A stretch of DNA of 64,000 bases from Tetrahymena thermophila SB210 (lineage: Eukaryota; Ciliophora; Oligohymenophorea; Hymenostomatida; Tetrahymenidae), in assembly GCF_000189635.1 (NCBI RefSeq), contig NW_002476413.1, forward strand, positions 434,001 to 498,000, given 5' to 3'. A program made the translations under genes and the position numbers. Positions 40,927 through 54,905 of the stretch are shown here, in pieces. Under the pieces are notes generated by a model. The model was not told the DNA's origin. It searched no databases and was given only the letters and a program-made list of their open reading frames with translations. The first letter of the stretch is position 1, and each line of letters begins with the position of its first letter.

Positions 40927-43565
40927 TTAATTGAACTTATTTATTTTGATTCGAATAGCATTTTACTGAATTACATTTTTTTTAATTTAACCTTAAAATA
41001 CCATAAATCTATCCCTTCAATAAATATTAAAGTTAAGCTCTCACTCACTCATTTCAATATAATAAGTAAAGAAACTCTCTAAATTATTATACTAAAGTAA
41101 AATCTTAAAAAACCATTATTAATTGATATAGAATACCCACATCTAGTCTTATAGCTATTATGATCTTTCTTTCTTTCTAATTCTATTTGAGTCTCCTTTA
41201 AAACACGTTGCAAATTAATAGTAATTTACCTAAAACATTCACATGAAAAATCAAAAAATCTCAAAAATCTTTAAAACTTTGATTTTTATTGTCGTAGAAT
41301 AAAATTTAAAATATAAATAAATTATTGAATGAAGAAATAGCTATTTTTGGTAACTGTTTCTCTTAATTTAAATTCTAACACGAAAACACGATAGAAATAG
41401 TAAGGAAAAAACGCTTTTTCTAGTTTTAGAAGCAAAAGATAATTGAAATTTTTTAATTATTCAAGTCACCTAATAAAAAATAAGTGTTTTAGTCGATGAA
41501 ATTCAAATTGATAAATAAATTTCATTCAAGGAACCTTAAATAATTCTATAAGATTCTAACAAATTGATCTTATTTAAAAAGTGTAAAAAGCAAAAAGTTA
41601 ATTTATTTTTGCTTTCACAATTACTGTAATATTAATAGCATGAACGCTGAACTAATTAATTAATTACCAACTCAAGCTACACTTACTGGTTATTTAATAA
41701 CTGCCAAATGCCGCAACATACGTCTTATTGATTTAATTAACTAGAACTTCAGAATAAAAAGCAAAGGAACCTTCTTCATTTAATAGCAGAGTTTTAAAAT
41801 AACTTAAAACTAATCAATTAATAAAACGTAACAAATATAAAAAATTGATAAAAAATAAAATAATCATCATTTATTCTTTCCCTACCTATTACTTACTTAA
41901 AAAAACTAACAAATAAATCATTAACAGATTTTATTGTAAAAATTTAGTTTTTTAAAAAACACCTTTCTTCCCTTTAATTATTAACATGCAAAGTAATTTA
42001 CTAAAATTTATATCTACAGATACATTATTTTATTTATTTTTGTTTATATATTATTCTTAATGTATATCAGTATAACAAAGTACTTTAATATTTAAATTCA
42101 AAATTCAATCCCGCACATATTTTAAATAGACATTTTATGTATAAATTCATTCAAACATATAATTCTTGAATAGTAGGATTCGATAATTTGACAGACAATT
42201 CAAATTTATCATCCAAAAAATAAAAAATATCTTTTTTTATTTAATATTCTTATTTTGCTTGCTGCTTATATTATAATTTGGTTTATGAAGTCTGATTAAT
42301 ATTTACAATTTTTACTATTTGTAGAGAATTTGCATGTAGATTTCAAACAATTTTCTGAATTTTAAATCCGATTAATTTTGTTTGTTTGTTTAACATGAGA
42401 AAAAATAAATAAAGTTTTTAATAGCTCGCATCAATCTAAAATTTGAATTTAAGGCGATTATTTAATGAAACAGGAGTAAATTAAAATATTGTGAAGTTTT
42501 GTTCTAAGTATTTTGATAAAAATCAAAATAAGTGGCCAAAATCCGTTTAAAATATTAATTTCCTTTATCTATAAACTAATCTTATTGATTTAATTACATT
42601 GATTTCTCGATCAAAAGAAACATTTATTTCATTTATCTCTTTAATAAATAGATGCGCACTAAAATCCGAATCTGACATCATAAGTACTAATACAACATTA
42701 TTATTGATGTATTACTATTTTTTCACTTTCGACAATCGCTTTATCATCCATTTTTATCCTTGCAATTCAAAGGATTAAGATAAAATGTAAAATGGTTAAT
42801 TAGCAGGGTTACTTGATCTTATTAATATTTAACTATTTTCTTAATCAAGATAAGCAATTTAAATCCACTAGATTAATTGAAATTTATGTACATTTTTAAT
42901 TCTTAAATACTTTTATCATCCTTTAATTTAGATCTTTAATTTTCTCTGAGAGCCAAATTGTATTTCAAAAAGTTTTTTTCATAAATCAAGCTTCGTCAAA
43001 AGTACACTTAAAAGACCTATCAAGTGACTTCAAATGTTTTTTAAGAGACATCTTTTAAATTTATCTTTCAATTTCTATTACATTTTATAAATTAAGAATA
43101 TACTTTTTGAATAGAATTCTATTGAAAAATGAATTAAATAAAATGTGAGGATATGGTATAAATGATTAAGACAAGCATGAATCTTTTCTTTTTCATAAAA
43201 AATGATATTTAGTTAAGCACATAATTTCATATTTTTAAATCTTAAATATACAGTAAGCTTTTTAGTATTGAGAATTAAAATTATCTTTATTTAGATATAA
43301 AATTATCAACTTTTTTACTATGTAATAAAAGTCTATTCTATATATAAATATTTGGAAATTTAGTTTACTTATAAAACTTTTTAATCGAAGATTATACACA
43401 ACTTAAGCTTTAAAATGCTTATTCTAGTATTAATTTTAAAATATTCTCAAGCCATAGAAAATAAGAACAAAACACTAATTTAAAATATATATATAAACTT
43501 CTTATATTAAAGAAAAAAATAATTTTGGCTTTTGATTTGCATTCTTAATCACATTTTTTAGTTAT
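40927..43565. other. gene-poor stretch; from about 42045 part of a duplicated unit
   Basis: 40927-42040 has no supportable gene; a small ATG frame at 41640 (MNAELINQLPTQATLTGY) is not convincing. From about 42045 the sequence is the 3' flank of helicase gene A and is closely similar to 48635-50164 downstream of gene B. Short open frames exist on both strands here (for example the minus-strand MSLKKHLKSLDRSF at about 43050) but none is clearly under coding constraint. Confidence 0.5.
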
Positions 43566-46500
43566 TCATGAGTTTATTTCCTTTAATTTATATTAGAAAA
43601 AATTTAATAAAAAAATATGTTTGTTAACAATACCTTGTTTTTTAATGTAGTTCTAATGATTTAAAATAATATGTAAATTATTAAAAATATTATCTAGATA
43701 TTGAAAATAGATTTCTCTCCTTATTCTACTTTTTGTTTTTTAAAATTGATTTTCTACTATTCATAATCAACTTAATCCTTCTCTTTCTTCCTTTTTTAGT
43801 TCAAATTAATTTTCTAGTTTTCAACTTTAGATTTTTTTAGTCCTTTCTAATTGCTATTTACTAAAACTTAAGAGTTCTCTCCTACATGATTTTTTAAATT
43901 AATTAATTATTAACGAGGCTCTTCAATTTTCTTGGTGTCATCTCTAATTTATTGAAAATTGCCAAATAAATTATTTTTATTTTCTAATGGTTCATTTTGG
44001 TTAATTTTTTAGTTATCAAAAGCTACTTGTATTAAATTATCATTTTACTTACTTTAATTACCAAAATTAAATTAATTTTCTATGTCAATATTGCCTTATT
44101 AATCATTTTGTTTGTACATATGTTAAAGATTGTTTTCTTATACAGTCTAATCAGAATTTTAACTTTAATTTTAAATTGAATTTTGAGAATATTGACAATT
44201 AATTTGATAAATAAGTTAATTTTTCTTTTCCTATTAACTTTCTTGTAGACTATAATTATTAATATTCTTACTATTATTCTCTTTTTCTTATTCTTCAATA
44301 GGAACTTATAAGTTTTACAAAGATTTCTCTTAGATTTTTACTTACTATTACTTCTCTTTCTCTAAATTATTATCAGTCTCCTCACTCTCTTCTTACTCTT
44401 TTTAGTAATCTTCTTTTTTCTTTTACAAAAATCTTAAGAATTCTTCTTCTTAATTCCATTACTCTATCGAATAAATGATCCAATTATCTTGAAGTACATT
44501 ATAGAAAACAATATTTTGTATCCTGTAATTCATTTTTTTTAATATACATGCATAAGCTAGAGACTTTTTAATATAAGTAAATTTGCTTGATTATAAATTC
44601 TGAAGCTAATTGAAAATATTTACTTAAATAATTTATTGTTTAGAAATACTTAATTCAGACTCTCCTTAATAATAGATAAATTAAAATATATCACCTTTAT
44701 CCTATTACTTAAAATTTAAATTATTAGAAAAATGTTTATTCAATCGCTTACTTCTAACTTAATTAATAAATAAATAATTTACTTTATCAAATGCTATTAA
44801 ATCTATAACCCCATAAAAATTAGCATAATTTATTTTCTTTTTTATTTCAAACCTATTCTAATCATATTATTATTCTAGGACATTTAAAAATCTATCTATA
44901 TTTAATGTTAAATCCTCATTATGAAATAAACTACTATCATCTCTGTATAAAGATCTCTTTATTCCTTAGGAAATTAAACTAAATTTACTGACATTATAAA
45001 TGTCTTTGAGAATATTTTAGGTTTTCAATTCTTTATTTGAAAATTGTTAATAACTGTCAAAATATTTCTACCTATCAAAATCATCTGAAAAATAAGTTTC
45101 AGTTGCATGATGAATATCTCTATTTTAAATATTAAAGAAATTTTATTTTTATTTGATTAGAATAAATCATATTACTTATAATTTAGCTTATACTGTTTTA
45201 AAAATTTTTAAATTGATGAGTACATATCCGATAAATTCTCATTTTCAAATCTATTTAATTTCTTTTCGATTTTGTTAAAGTCTTTGAAATTGTCTATAAA
45301 TGACTCAAGGCTGTCTAATTTTTGAAAATCTAATTAGTTGAAGAAATCTTTGTATCTATTATAAAAACTCTTTTAATATCCACTCCAACTTATTGTACGT
45401 AGTATTATTTTCTCTGCATCTTCATTTTAAATTGTCTAGCTTTACAAGAATTTTTCAACAACACTTCTATAAAGTAATCTAAATAAAAAATTAATTTAAA
45501 TATAAGCTCTCCTTTTTAGAAAAATATAAAAAGATGAAATAATACGCAAAATTTATAAATATTTTGATGAGATACTATTTTTCATCAAAATATATCAGAA
45601 AATAAGTTTTATATATACACATAATCTTTAATTAAATTATGTTTATTTCTAAATATTAATTCGATAATAAATAGCGATGAATATTTTTTAAAATTGCTAA
45701 GTGCTTTATGAAAAATGAATTAAAAAATAATTTTCTTATCACTGGATTTTAGTATAAAAAATATTCATTCGATTACATATAAAAAGTTAGCTAAAATTTT
45801 ATTTTGAAATAATTAAATAATCTTTACTGAAAATTAATTTATAAAATTTTACATTTCAAGATAGCAAATCAAATCTTATTAAAGAGCGTTTTATTTTATT
45901 TATTCATTGTCGAAAGTGACATGTTCCCCTCTTTAATATTTAAGAAGTTTTATTTTTTATAGAAAACTGTTCAGTACTTCATAGTCATTAATGTCAAAAT
46001 TTTGTATGATATCAGCTATTTTATTTTTGATATCTAATGCTTCAATTGTTGATTTTTTTTAGGAAGGATTTTATAAATTTCTTTGTTAAACTTAGTTTTT
46101 TTATTTTGATTGGATTTAAGCAAAATCTTCTTTTTTTAAATCTTGATCTGATTAGTAATATTATTTATTAATTTCACTGAAAAACCTACATATCTTAACA
46201 ATAAAAATTTTATTATAGTATGAAAATATTATCTAACTAAAATTTACATATTTTTCTTTATATTATAAGAAACAAAACTTTAGCTATTCCATAGCTCTAG
46301 TGCACGCTACATAGAATAATCTTCTACACTCATTTAACTTTTCTTAAATATTTTTTTCTACTTATAACTACTTGATGAAAGCTCCTGGAAAATTAAAATC
46401 ATTAATTCCAATTATAAATACTACCTTCCATTCCAAACCCTTAGAAGAATGGATTGTGCTCAAAGTCAAGTGATTTTACTTCTCAGTAGATTCAAAATTA

Positions 46501-47785
46501 TCAGAAGTGAAAAGATTATCTATATTTCTGGATATTAGGGAATAAGGAATTTTTTGGCCAAAAATATAATAATGCTATTCTAAATACTCCTAAAAGTGTA
46601 GTAATGGTTTTCTTGAAGGACTAAGTACTGCCAAATCACTCCACTAATACCCCTACTATATTAAACCTTTAAAAGTTGAAATTAAATCATACACTTATTT
46701 ATTTTAATCTCCATAAAGGCTAATTTTAGGATAATAACATTCCTCTTCTTCTGTTATTTATAAAAAAAAGTTGAACATTTTTAAATTTAACTAAAGTAGT
46801 AAAAGATGATTAATTAATTAATTAATTAATTATGTAAAGAATTTGTATATTTAATTAACTTTAATATTTAAAATATGAACACAATTTAAATTAAAATAAA
46901 AACATGATTATTTTAATAATTTAGCTTTGTGAGCTTTACCATTTTTTAAGCTATCCATAGGCCTTGCAAGATGCTTCTAGTTTGCAAAAATTTAATTGCA
47001 AAATGATGTGATTTTTCTTGAACATCTAAAATTTACACTAAGGTGATATGTTTTTATTTCCTATTTTGAGATTTCTAGCACATCTTAGTTTATTTTGCTT
47101 TGAATAAATTCTAATTTAGAATCTCTAAAGCTGTAAATATTTTAAGCCTCATCTCCTATTTTAAATAAGAAATATTAAAACAATGCTAAAAAAAATAATT
47201 TTAGAAATTAGCTTAATTTAATAAGAAAGTAGAAGTAAAACAAACAATACCTATAACTATAATTTTGCATCCTGCTTTTTTGAAAAGAATTAGGATGTCA
47301 TACTAGATTTGATTTACATCTTAAAACTCATCAAAAAAAAAGTATTTATATTTCTTTAAAACCTTTTCATTTCCTTCTCTTGTACTTAAGAATTGTTAAA
47401 CTTTATATCCTAACTCTTTTATATCTAATTTAAAGTTATTATCTTTATCATTATCTTTTATATATTTGTTATAAATTTCAGCATTAAATTTATCTATATT
47501 CATCATTTTTACTTCTTCTGCATCTTACTATAACACTTGTTTTGCTTTTATTTTTAAGTTATTAGCAGCTTCAACATTAAAAGTACTTAGTAGTATTTAT
47601 TTAGCACATATTCCTTATTCAATCAAATACTTGATTCGATAAATGAGTGTAGTTGTTTTACCTGAACCTGCACATGCTAAAATTCTTTGATCTTCATCGA
47701 TTGAGGAATTAATTATTTTTTTTTATTCATCAGTTAATGCTATGTTTTCTTAACAGCTATTCTCATCTGAAACCTGTTATTCCAT
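43566..47785 (-). CDS. helicase gene A: UvrD-type helicase with RecB-like domain, nuclease residues lost
   Basis: Eight exons in transcript order: 47251-47785, 46940-47155, 46248-46750, 45853-46193, 45176-45478, 44783-45119, 43634-44701, 43566-43580; 1105 residues. Superfamily 1 helicase motifs: ACAGSGKTTTL (Walker A, about 38), FFFDEFQDVNQIQYD (motif II, about 156), GDEAQNIYSFRDS, NFRCSRKITSF, TIHSSKGLEWKVVF (about 344), ECRRLFYVACTRA (about 394). After about 300 residues comes a RecB-like core, NFYGVIDLIAFDK near 738 continuing DKGDIFQFIYYQGE; the Glu and Lys of the PD-(D/E)xK site are Gln and Ile, so no nuclease activity is expected. Residues 800-1070 are Gln/Glu/Asn-rich; about 1077-1094 are hydrophobic. 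UvrD enzymes are 3'-5' DNA translocases. Intron positions match genes B and C. The last exon is 15 nt and less certain. Confidence 0.88.
46806..46832. repeat. (TTAA)n run within gene A intron 2
   Basis: A perfect run of TTAA/ATTA units inside the 189-nt second intron of gene A; only a remnant is present at the matching place in gene B. Confidence 0.7.
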
Positions 47786-50164
47786 TTTTCAAATGTTTGC
47801 TTTTTCGATAGATAGATAATAATAACTTCTTTAATATTTGATTACTTATTTTTTTATTGTTATTAATTTATTTTCTTAAATGAGAGAATATCTAAAATTA
47901 TAATAAGTTCCTTTATTATTAAAAGATATGTTAGTATATTCAGTTTCTGATTGTTCAAGTAATTTAATAATAAATAATAACCTTTATCTTATTAGCAAAG
48001 GTTATTATAATATTTACCATTCAATATTAATAGATATGTCAATTAATTCATCAACCAACCAACAAATTTATTCTTTTATTAAAAATTTTTTATTTATTTT
48101 TTTCTTCTTTAGGTCGAAACTTGTTTCAAGCCTTTTTTTATTTCTTTTAATTTTCTTTATCTTATAATATAATAGTAATTTTTTACTTAATATAAATATA
48201 TTTCTTACACACAAAATAATAAAAAATGAGTATCGATAAAAGAAAAATTAAAACAAAAATGTTTTATTCAATTTTCTATTTCTTATTTTTTAACTAATAT
48301 AAAAATTCATCAAATAATATCTGTCATCAACTTTTAGCTTCTTTTTTTTTAATTTATTTAATCCTTAGAATTTTTTTTACTTAAATCTGTTTTATTATGA
48401 GATTCATTACTATTAATTTACTTTCAAATTTTATTCGAAATTAATTCGTTTCTTTTATGATTCTTTTTTGTTAATTAAATAAGAAGATATTATTTAATAC
48501 AAGCTAATATCTTAATTCTTAAAATTTTATTGAGTTTAAAAATAATTTAAAGTTTCTATTAATCCATAAAAACTGGATTTTACGAGTTGAAAAATGTTGG
48601 GTTGGGTTATAATTTCCCTTATCTATTATATTATAATTTATCATTCTTAATGTATATTAGTATATAAAAGTACTTTAGTATTTAAATTCAAAACTCAATC
48701 CCTCACTTATTTTAATTAGACATTTTATGCATAAATGCATTTAAACTTATAATTCTTAAATAGTAGGATTCGATTATTCGACAATTCAAATTTATCATCC
48801 AATAATAAAAAATATCTTTTTTTATTTAATTCTTGTTTAGCTTGTTGCCTATTATAATTTAGTATATAAAGTCTGATTAATATTTACAATTTTTACTACT
48901 TGTAGTGATTTTGCATGTAGATTTCAAACAATTTTCTGAATTTTAAATCCAATTCATTTTGTTTGTTTAATATGAGAAAAAACAAATAAAGTTTTTAATA
49001 GCTTGCATCAATCTAAAATTTGAATTTAAGGATTATTATTAAATGAGACAGGAGTAAATTAAAATATTGTGAAATTTTGTTCTAAGTATTTTGATGAAAA
49101 TCAAAATAAGTGGTCAAAATCTGTTTAAAATATTAATTTCCTTTATCTATAAACTAATCTTATTGATTTAATTACATTGATTTCTTGATCAAAAGAAACA
49201 TTTATTTCATTTATCTCTTTAATAAATAGATATACAATAAAATCCAAACCTGACATCATAAGTACTAATATAACATTATTATTGATGTATTACTATTTTT
49301 TTACTTTCAACAGTCGCTTTATCATTCATTTTTATCCTTACAATTCAACAGATTAAGATAAAATGTAAAATGGTTAATTAGCATGGTTACTTGATCTTAT
49401 TAATATTTAACTATTTTCTTAATTAAGTTAAGCAATTTAAATCCACATGATTAATTGAAATTTATGTACATTTTTAATGCTTAAACATTTTTATCATCCT
49501 TTAATTTAGATCTTTAATTTTCTCTGAGAGCCAAATAGTATTTCAGATAATTTTTTTCATAAATCAAGCTTCATCAAAGGTACAATTAAAAGACCTATCA
49601 AGTGACTTCAAATGTTTTTTAAGAGACATCTTTTAAATTTGTCATTCAATTTCTATTACATTTTATAAATTTAGAATACATTTTTTGAATAAAATTCTAT
49701 TGAAAAATGTATTAAATAAAATGTGAGGATATGGTATAAATGATTAAGACAAGCATGAATCTTTTTTTTTCCATAAAAAAATGATATTTAGTTAAGCAAA
49801 TAATTTCATATTTTTAAATCTTAAATATACAGTAAGCTTTTTAAAATTGACAATTAAAATTAAAATTATCTTTACTTTGAAAGAAAAATATTAAATTTTT
49901 TACAATGTAACAATGTAATTAAGTCTATTTTATAAAAAATATATGGAAATTAAATTTAAATATAAAAAATTTTCAATCGAAGGTGATGCACAACTCTTAA
50001 ACTTTAAAATGCTTATTTAAATATTAATTTTACAATATGCTGACAAATCATAGAAAATAAGAATTAAAACATTAATTTAACACAGAAATATATTAACTAA
50101 TTTTATTAAAGAAAAAAATAATTTTGGCTTTTGATTTGTATTCTTAGCCACATTTTTTGATTCT
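47786..50164. other. flanks of genes A and B around the duplication junction
   Basis: 47786-48535 is the 5' flank of gene A, matching 54229-54905 upstream of gene B. 48536-48634 is unique junction sequence, with TTGGGTTGGGTT at 48597-48608. 48635-50164 is the 3' flank of gene B, matching 42045-43565. No additional gene supported; open frames seen here in one copy are interrupted by TGA in the other. Confidence 0.5.
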
Positions 50165-53100
50165 TCATGAGTTTATTGCCTTTAATTTACATTAAACAAA
50201 ATTAAATTAAAAATTTATTTGTTAAAAATAATTACCTTGTATTGTAATGAAGTTTAAAAGACTTAAATTAATATATAAATTATAAAAAATATAATCTAGA
50301 CATTGATAGCTTTCTCTTTTAATTCTACTTTTTGTTTTTTTAAATTGATTTTCTACTATTCATATTCAACTTAATTCTTCTCTCTCTTCCTTTTTGAGTT
50401 TAAATTACTCATTTTGTTTTCAATTTAAGAGTTCTCATCTTCATGATTCTTTAAATTAAATAATAATTAACAAGGCTCTTCAATTTTCTTGGAGTTATCT
50501 CTATTTTATTGAATATTGCTAACTAAATTATTTTGATTTTCTAATGGCTCATTTTAGTTAATTTTTTAGTTATCTAAAGCTTTTTGTATTAAATTCTCAT
50601 TTTAATCACTTTAATTACCATAAATTAATTAATTTTCGATCTCAACATTATCTTCTTAATCATTTTAATTGTACTTACATTAAAGATTATTTTCTTATAC
50701 TGTCTAAACAGAATTTTAACTTAAATTTTAAGTTGAACTTCTAGAATATAGATTATTAAATTGATAAGGAAGTTAATTTTTCTATACCTATTAACTTTCT
50801 TATAGGTTATAATTATTAATTTTCTTACTATTATTCTCTTTTTCTTCTTTTTCATCTTCTTGTTCTTCTTCAATAGAAGTGTATAAGTTTTACAAAGTAT
50901 TCTCCTAGATTTCTAATTCCTATTAATCTTCTTCTTCCTCTAAATTATCATCAGTCTCTTCTTACTCTTTTTAGTAATCTTCTTTTTTCTTTTACAAAAA
51001 TCTTAAGAATTCTTCTTCTTAATTCCATTAATCTATCGAATAAGTGATCAAATCTTCATTAAGTACATTATAGAAAACAATATTTTTTATACTGTAACTT
51101 TTCTTTTTTAATATGTATGCATAAACTAGAGACTTTTTGATATAAATAAATTTGCTTGAATATAAATTATGAAGCTAATTGAAAATGTTTACTTGAATAA
51201 TTTATTCTTTAGAAATGCTTAATTTAGACTTTCCTTAATGATAGATAAATTAAATTATATCACCTTTATCCTATTATAATTTATTTTAAAATTTATATTA
51301 TAAAAAAAAAATTATTCATTCAATCACTCACTATATTAATAAATAAATAAATAATTTACTTTATCAAATGCTATTAAATCTATAACTCCATTTAAACTAT
51401 CATATTCTACTTTCTTTTTTATTTCAAACCTATTCTTATCATATTTTAAATTGAGACTTTTTAAAAATCTATTGATATTTAATTTTAAATTCCAAGGTTA
51501 AAGTAATTCAATATCATCTCTGTACAATGATCTCCTTATTCCTTAGGAAATTAAATGGCATTTACTCACATTATAAACATCTTTGATAATATTTTCTGTT
51601 TTCTATGTTTTATCTGAAAATTTTAAATAACTGTCAACATATTTCTACTTATCCATAAAATCTTCAGGAAAATAATCCAACGAGTGACTCTCAGTTGCAT
51701 GGCAAATATCTCTATTTTAAATATTAAAGATACTTTATTTATATTTGATTAAAATAAATCATATTACTCATATTTTAGTTTATTTTTTTCTAAAAATGAT
51801 TTAATTTATGTACGCATTTCTTGTAAAATTTTAATTTCATTTTGATCAAATTGCTACTTGTTACTGTAATGATTGTTTAAACAGTTTATAAATTACTCCT
51901 GGCTGTTCAATATTTCTAAATCTATTAAACTTTTTTTGTTGAAGAATTCTATAAATTTATTATAAACAACCTTTGATTTTCCTTTCCAATTTATTGTACA
52001 TAGTATTTTCTCAGCATCTTCATTTAAAATTTTCTAGCTTTATAAGTATTTTTCGGTAACACATCTATAAAGTAATCTAAATAAAAAATAAATGTAAATG
52101 TAAGTTCTCATTTTTATTATGATAAATATAAAAAGGTTGAATAACCAAATAAGATTAATTAAATATTTTTATATTTTTATTTATTAAGTGTTAAATGGCT
52201 GGTCTTGTAGAAAAAGCGCGGAATTTAAGTTTATATAAAAAGTAAGTTAGTATTTTATTTTGATATTATTAATTTATCTTTACTGAAAATTAATTTATTA
52301 AATTTTACATGTCAAGATAACAAATCAAATCTTATTAAAGAGCGTTTTATCTTATTTTTTAACTGTTGTAAGTGGCCTCTTTTCCTGTTTCTTTATTAAC
52401 AAGTTATATTTTTTATAGAAAACTGTTCACTACTTCATAGTCATTAAAGTCAAAATTTTGTATGATATCAGCTATGTTGTTCTTGATATTTAATGGTTTA
52501 AAATTTGATTCTATTTTAGAAAAATAATTTAAATTTATTTTTTTAATTTAGATTTTACTTTTTGATTGGATTTAAGCTATATGTTCTCTTTTAAAATTTG
52601 TATCTTAGCATTCATATTATTCTTCATTAATTTCACTGAAAAATCTACATATCTTAATAATTAAAATATTATTATTGCATGTAAATATTATCTAAAGTTT
52701 ACATATTTTCCTTTTTATTTTATGAAAGAAAAGCTTAATTATTCCTTAGCTCTAGTACAAGCTACGTAGAATAATCTTCTGCACTCGCTTAACTTTTCTT
52801 AAATTTCGTTTTCTTCTTATAAATAGTTGATGAAAACTCCTGGAAAATTTGAATCATTAATTCCGATTATAAATACTACTTTCCATTCTAAACCCTTAGA
52901 AGCATGAATCGTGCTCAAAGTCAAGTTCTTTTACTCCTCAGTAGCATCAGAATTATCACAAGTGAAAACATTATTCATATCTCTGAATCTTAAGGAATAG
53001 GGAATTATCTGTTATAAAGTAGAATTATGCTTTTCTAAAATTTCCTAAAAATGTATTAATGGTTTTCTTGTAGGACTAAGTATTGCCAAATCACTCCACT

Positions 53101-54905
53101 AATAGATATTTATTAAATTTTGAAGTTGTATAATTATATCATTTACTAACTCATCTGAATTTTTATAAAGTCTAATTTTAGGATAAAATTTCACTTAGTC
53201 CGCTATTTTTTTAAAAAATTTGAACATGTTTACATGTAGCTAAAGTATTAAAAGATTATTAATCATTTAATTATGTAAAGAATTTGTTTATTTAATTCGC
53301 TTTAATATTTAAAATATAAAAAAAATTTAAATTAAAATAATAAAATGATTTTTATTTATTTATTTAGTTTTGTGATCTATACCTTCTTTTAAGCTTTACA
53401 TAGGTTTTGCAAAATGCTACGTGTTTGCAAAAATTTAATTGCAGAATTTTGTGATTTTGCTTGAACATCTAAAATTTATGCTAAGGTGATATGTTTTTAT
53501 TTCCTATTATGAGATTTTTAGTATATCTTAATTTATTTTGCTTTGAATAAATTCTAATTTAGTATCTCTAAAGCTGTAAATATTTTAAGCCTCATCTCCT
53601 AGTTTAAATAAGATATTTATAAAAAATCCTAAAAAAATAATTTTAAAAATTAGGTTGATTTAATTAAATAAATAGTAGAAGTTAAACAAACAATACCTAT
53701 AACAATAATTTTGCATCCTGCTTTTTTGAAAAGAATTAGGATGTCATACTAGATTTGATTTACATCTTAAAACTCATCAAAAAAAAAGTATTTATATTAC
53801 TTTAAAACCTTTTATTCTCCTTCTATTGTACTTAAGTAATTTTTAACTTTATATCCAAATTCTTTTACATCTAATTTAAAGTTTTTATCATTATCTTTTA
53901 TATAATTCTTATAAATATCAGCAGTAAATTTGTCTATGTTCATTATATTTTTTTCTTCTACTTCATCTTAATGTAACACTTGTTTTGCTTTTATTTTTAA
54001 GTTATTAGCAGCTTCAACATTAAAAGTACTCAGTAATATTTAGCTTGCAGGTATTCCTTATTTAATCAAATACTCGATTCGATAAATTAGTGTAGTTGTT
54101 TTACCTGAACCTGCGCATGCTAAAATTCTTTGATCTTCATCGATATTCGAATAAATTATTTTTTATTATTCATCAGTTAATGCTATGTTTTATTAAAAGC
54201 TATTGTTATCTGAAACTTTTTATTCCATTTTTCAACTATTTGCCCTTTCAAGATAACAATTTATTCTTATTATATTTAATTAATAACTTATTATTTATTT
54301 TTTATTATTTTTTTACTTAAATGAGAGACAGACAAAAATTATAATATTTTCCTTAATTATTAAAGATGTGTTTGCATATTCAATTACAAGATAATTCTAA
54401 TAATTTAATTTAAAATAGTTGTCTTTGTCTTTTTAACAAACGATATTATAATATTTTCCTATAATTATTTAAGATATCTCTGTCAGTCAATTTATTAAAA
54501 ATTTAATCTTTGATTAAATATCTTTTTGTTATTTTTTTCTTCTATCAAGTTCGAAACCTGTTTCAAAGCCTTTTTTTATTTTTTTTATTTTATTAAATAA
54601 TATTAATTGTTTTACAAAGTAAATATTTCTAATTCACAATATAATTTTTAGAGAATAGTAAAAAAAGAAAAAGGAAAACAAAAATATTTTAATTTTATAT
54701 CAAAAAAATGTTAAAATTATTACTGATCGATATTTTTAAAAAATTTCAAGTTATCTATAGATATATCGAATCAATCATCCTTATTAATTACTATTAATTT
54801 ACTTTCAAATTTTATTGGAAACTCGTTTCTTTTATGATTTTTTTTAATTAACTAAATAAAAAGATAATATTTAATACAAGCTCATATCTTAGTTCTTAAA
54901 ATTCT
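48635..54905. repeat. tandem segmental duplication, unit 2 (contains gene B)
   Basis: Second unit of the duplication described for 42045-48535, same orientation, separated from unit 1 by about 100 nt. It is slightly shorter, mainly because intron 4 of gene B (232 nt) is shorter than that of gene A (374 nt). Confidence 0.85.
50165..54228 (-). CDS. helicase gene B: UvrD-type helicase with RecB-like domain, nuclease residues lost
   Basis: Eight exons in transcript order: 53697-54228, 53383-53598, 52703-53202, 52309-52652, 51768-52076, 51360-51711, 50236-51270, 50165-50179; 1100 residues. Tandem copy of gene A with the same motifs: CAGSGKTTTL, FFFDEFQDVNQIQYD, GDEAQNIYSFRDT, TIHASKGLEWKVVF, ECRRLFYVACTRA. 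The RecB-like core reads NGVIDLIAFDK then DKGDIIQFIYHQGK, again without the catalytic Glu and Lys. The tail is Gln/Glu-rich and ends in a hydrophobic stretch (NVQIIFFIIYILIQVF) and QYKAINS. All eight exons stay open and in phase with gene A although the sequences differ throughout, so the gene looks functional and not a pseudogene. Probable roles: DNA unwinding or recombination control, by family knowledge only. Confidence 0.88.

Larger units (their letters stand above)
42045..48535. repeat. tandem segmental duplication, unit 1 (contains gene A)
   Basis: Direct repeat with 48635-54905. The match begins with CATTCTTAATGTATAT-like sequence, runs through the 3' flank, all of gene A and its 5' flank, and ends in TTAATACAAGCTAATATCTT. 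By eye the non-coding flank is about 90-95% identical over 42440-43200 and the exons are about 85-90% identical, with indels mostly in introns. Confidence 0.85.

Noticed and set aside
41640..41830. Small ATG frame MNAELINQLPTQATLTGY
   Set aside because: No conserved domain, no clear end or splice site, and composition falls to spacer-like after about 55 codons.
42176..42183. GGATTCGA, considered as a tRNA T-loop on the minus strand
   Set aside because: No GGTTCGAATCC-type full T-arm, no D-arm or acceptor pairing; the site is just part of the duplicated flank. No tRNA gene was found anywhere in the window.
42715..43150. 145-codon plus-strand open frame in the flank of gene A (contains MVNQQGYLILL)
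   Set aside because: The matching frame beside gene B is broken by TGA (ACATGA at about 49444-49449) and substitutions do not favour third codon positions; frames of this length are expected by chance when only TGA is a stop.
48597..48608. TTGGGTTGGGTT at the duplication junction, considered as telomeric repeat
   Set aside because: The Tetrahymena repeat is TTGGGG; this has three G per unit and only two units.
54096..54320. Plus-strand standard-code frame opposite the start of gene B
   Set aside because: It is the antisense shadow of the helicase exon that carries the Walker A motif.
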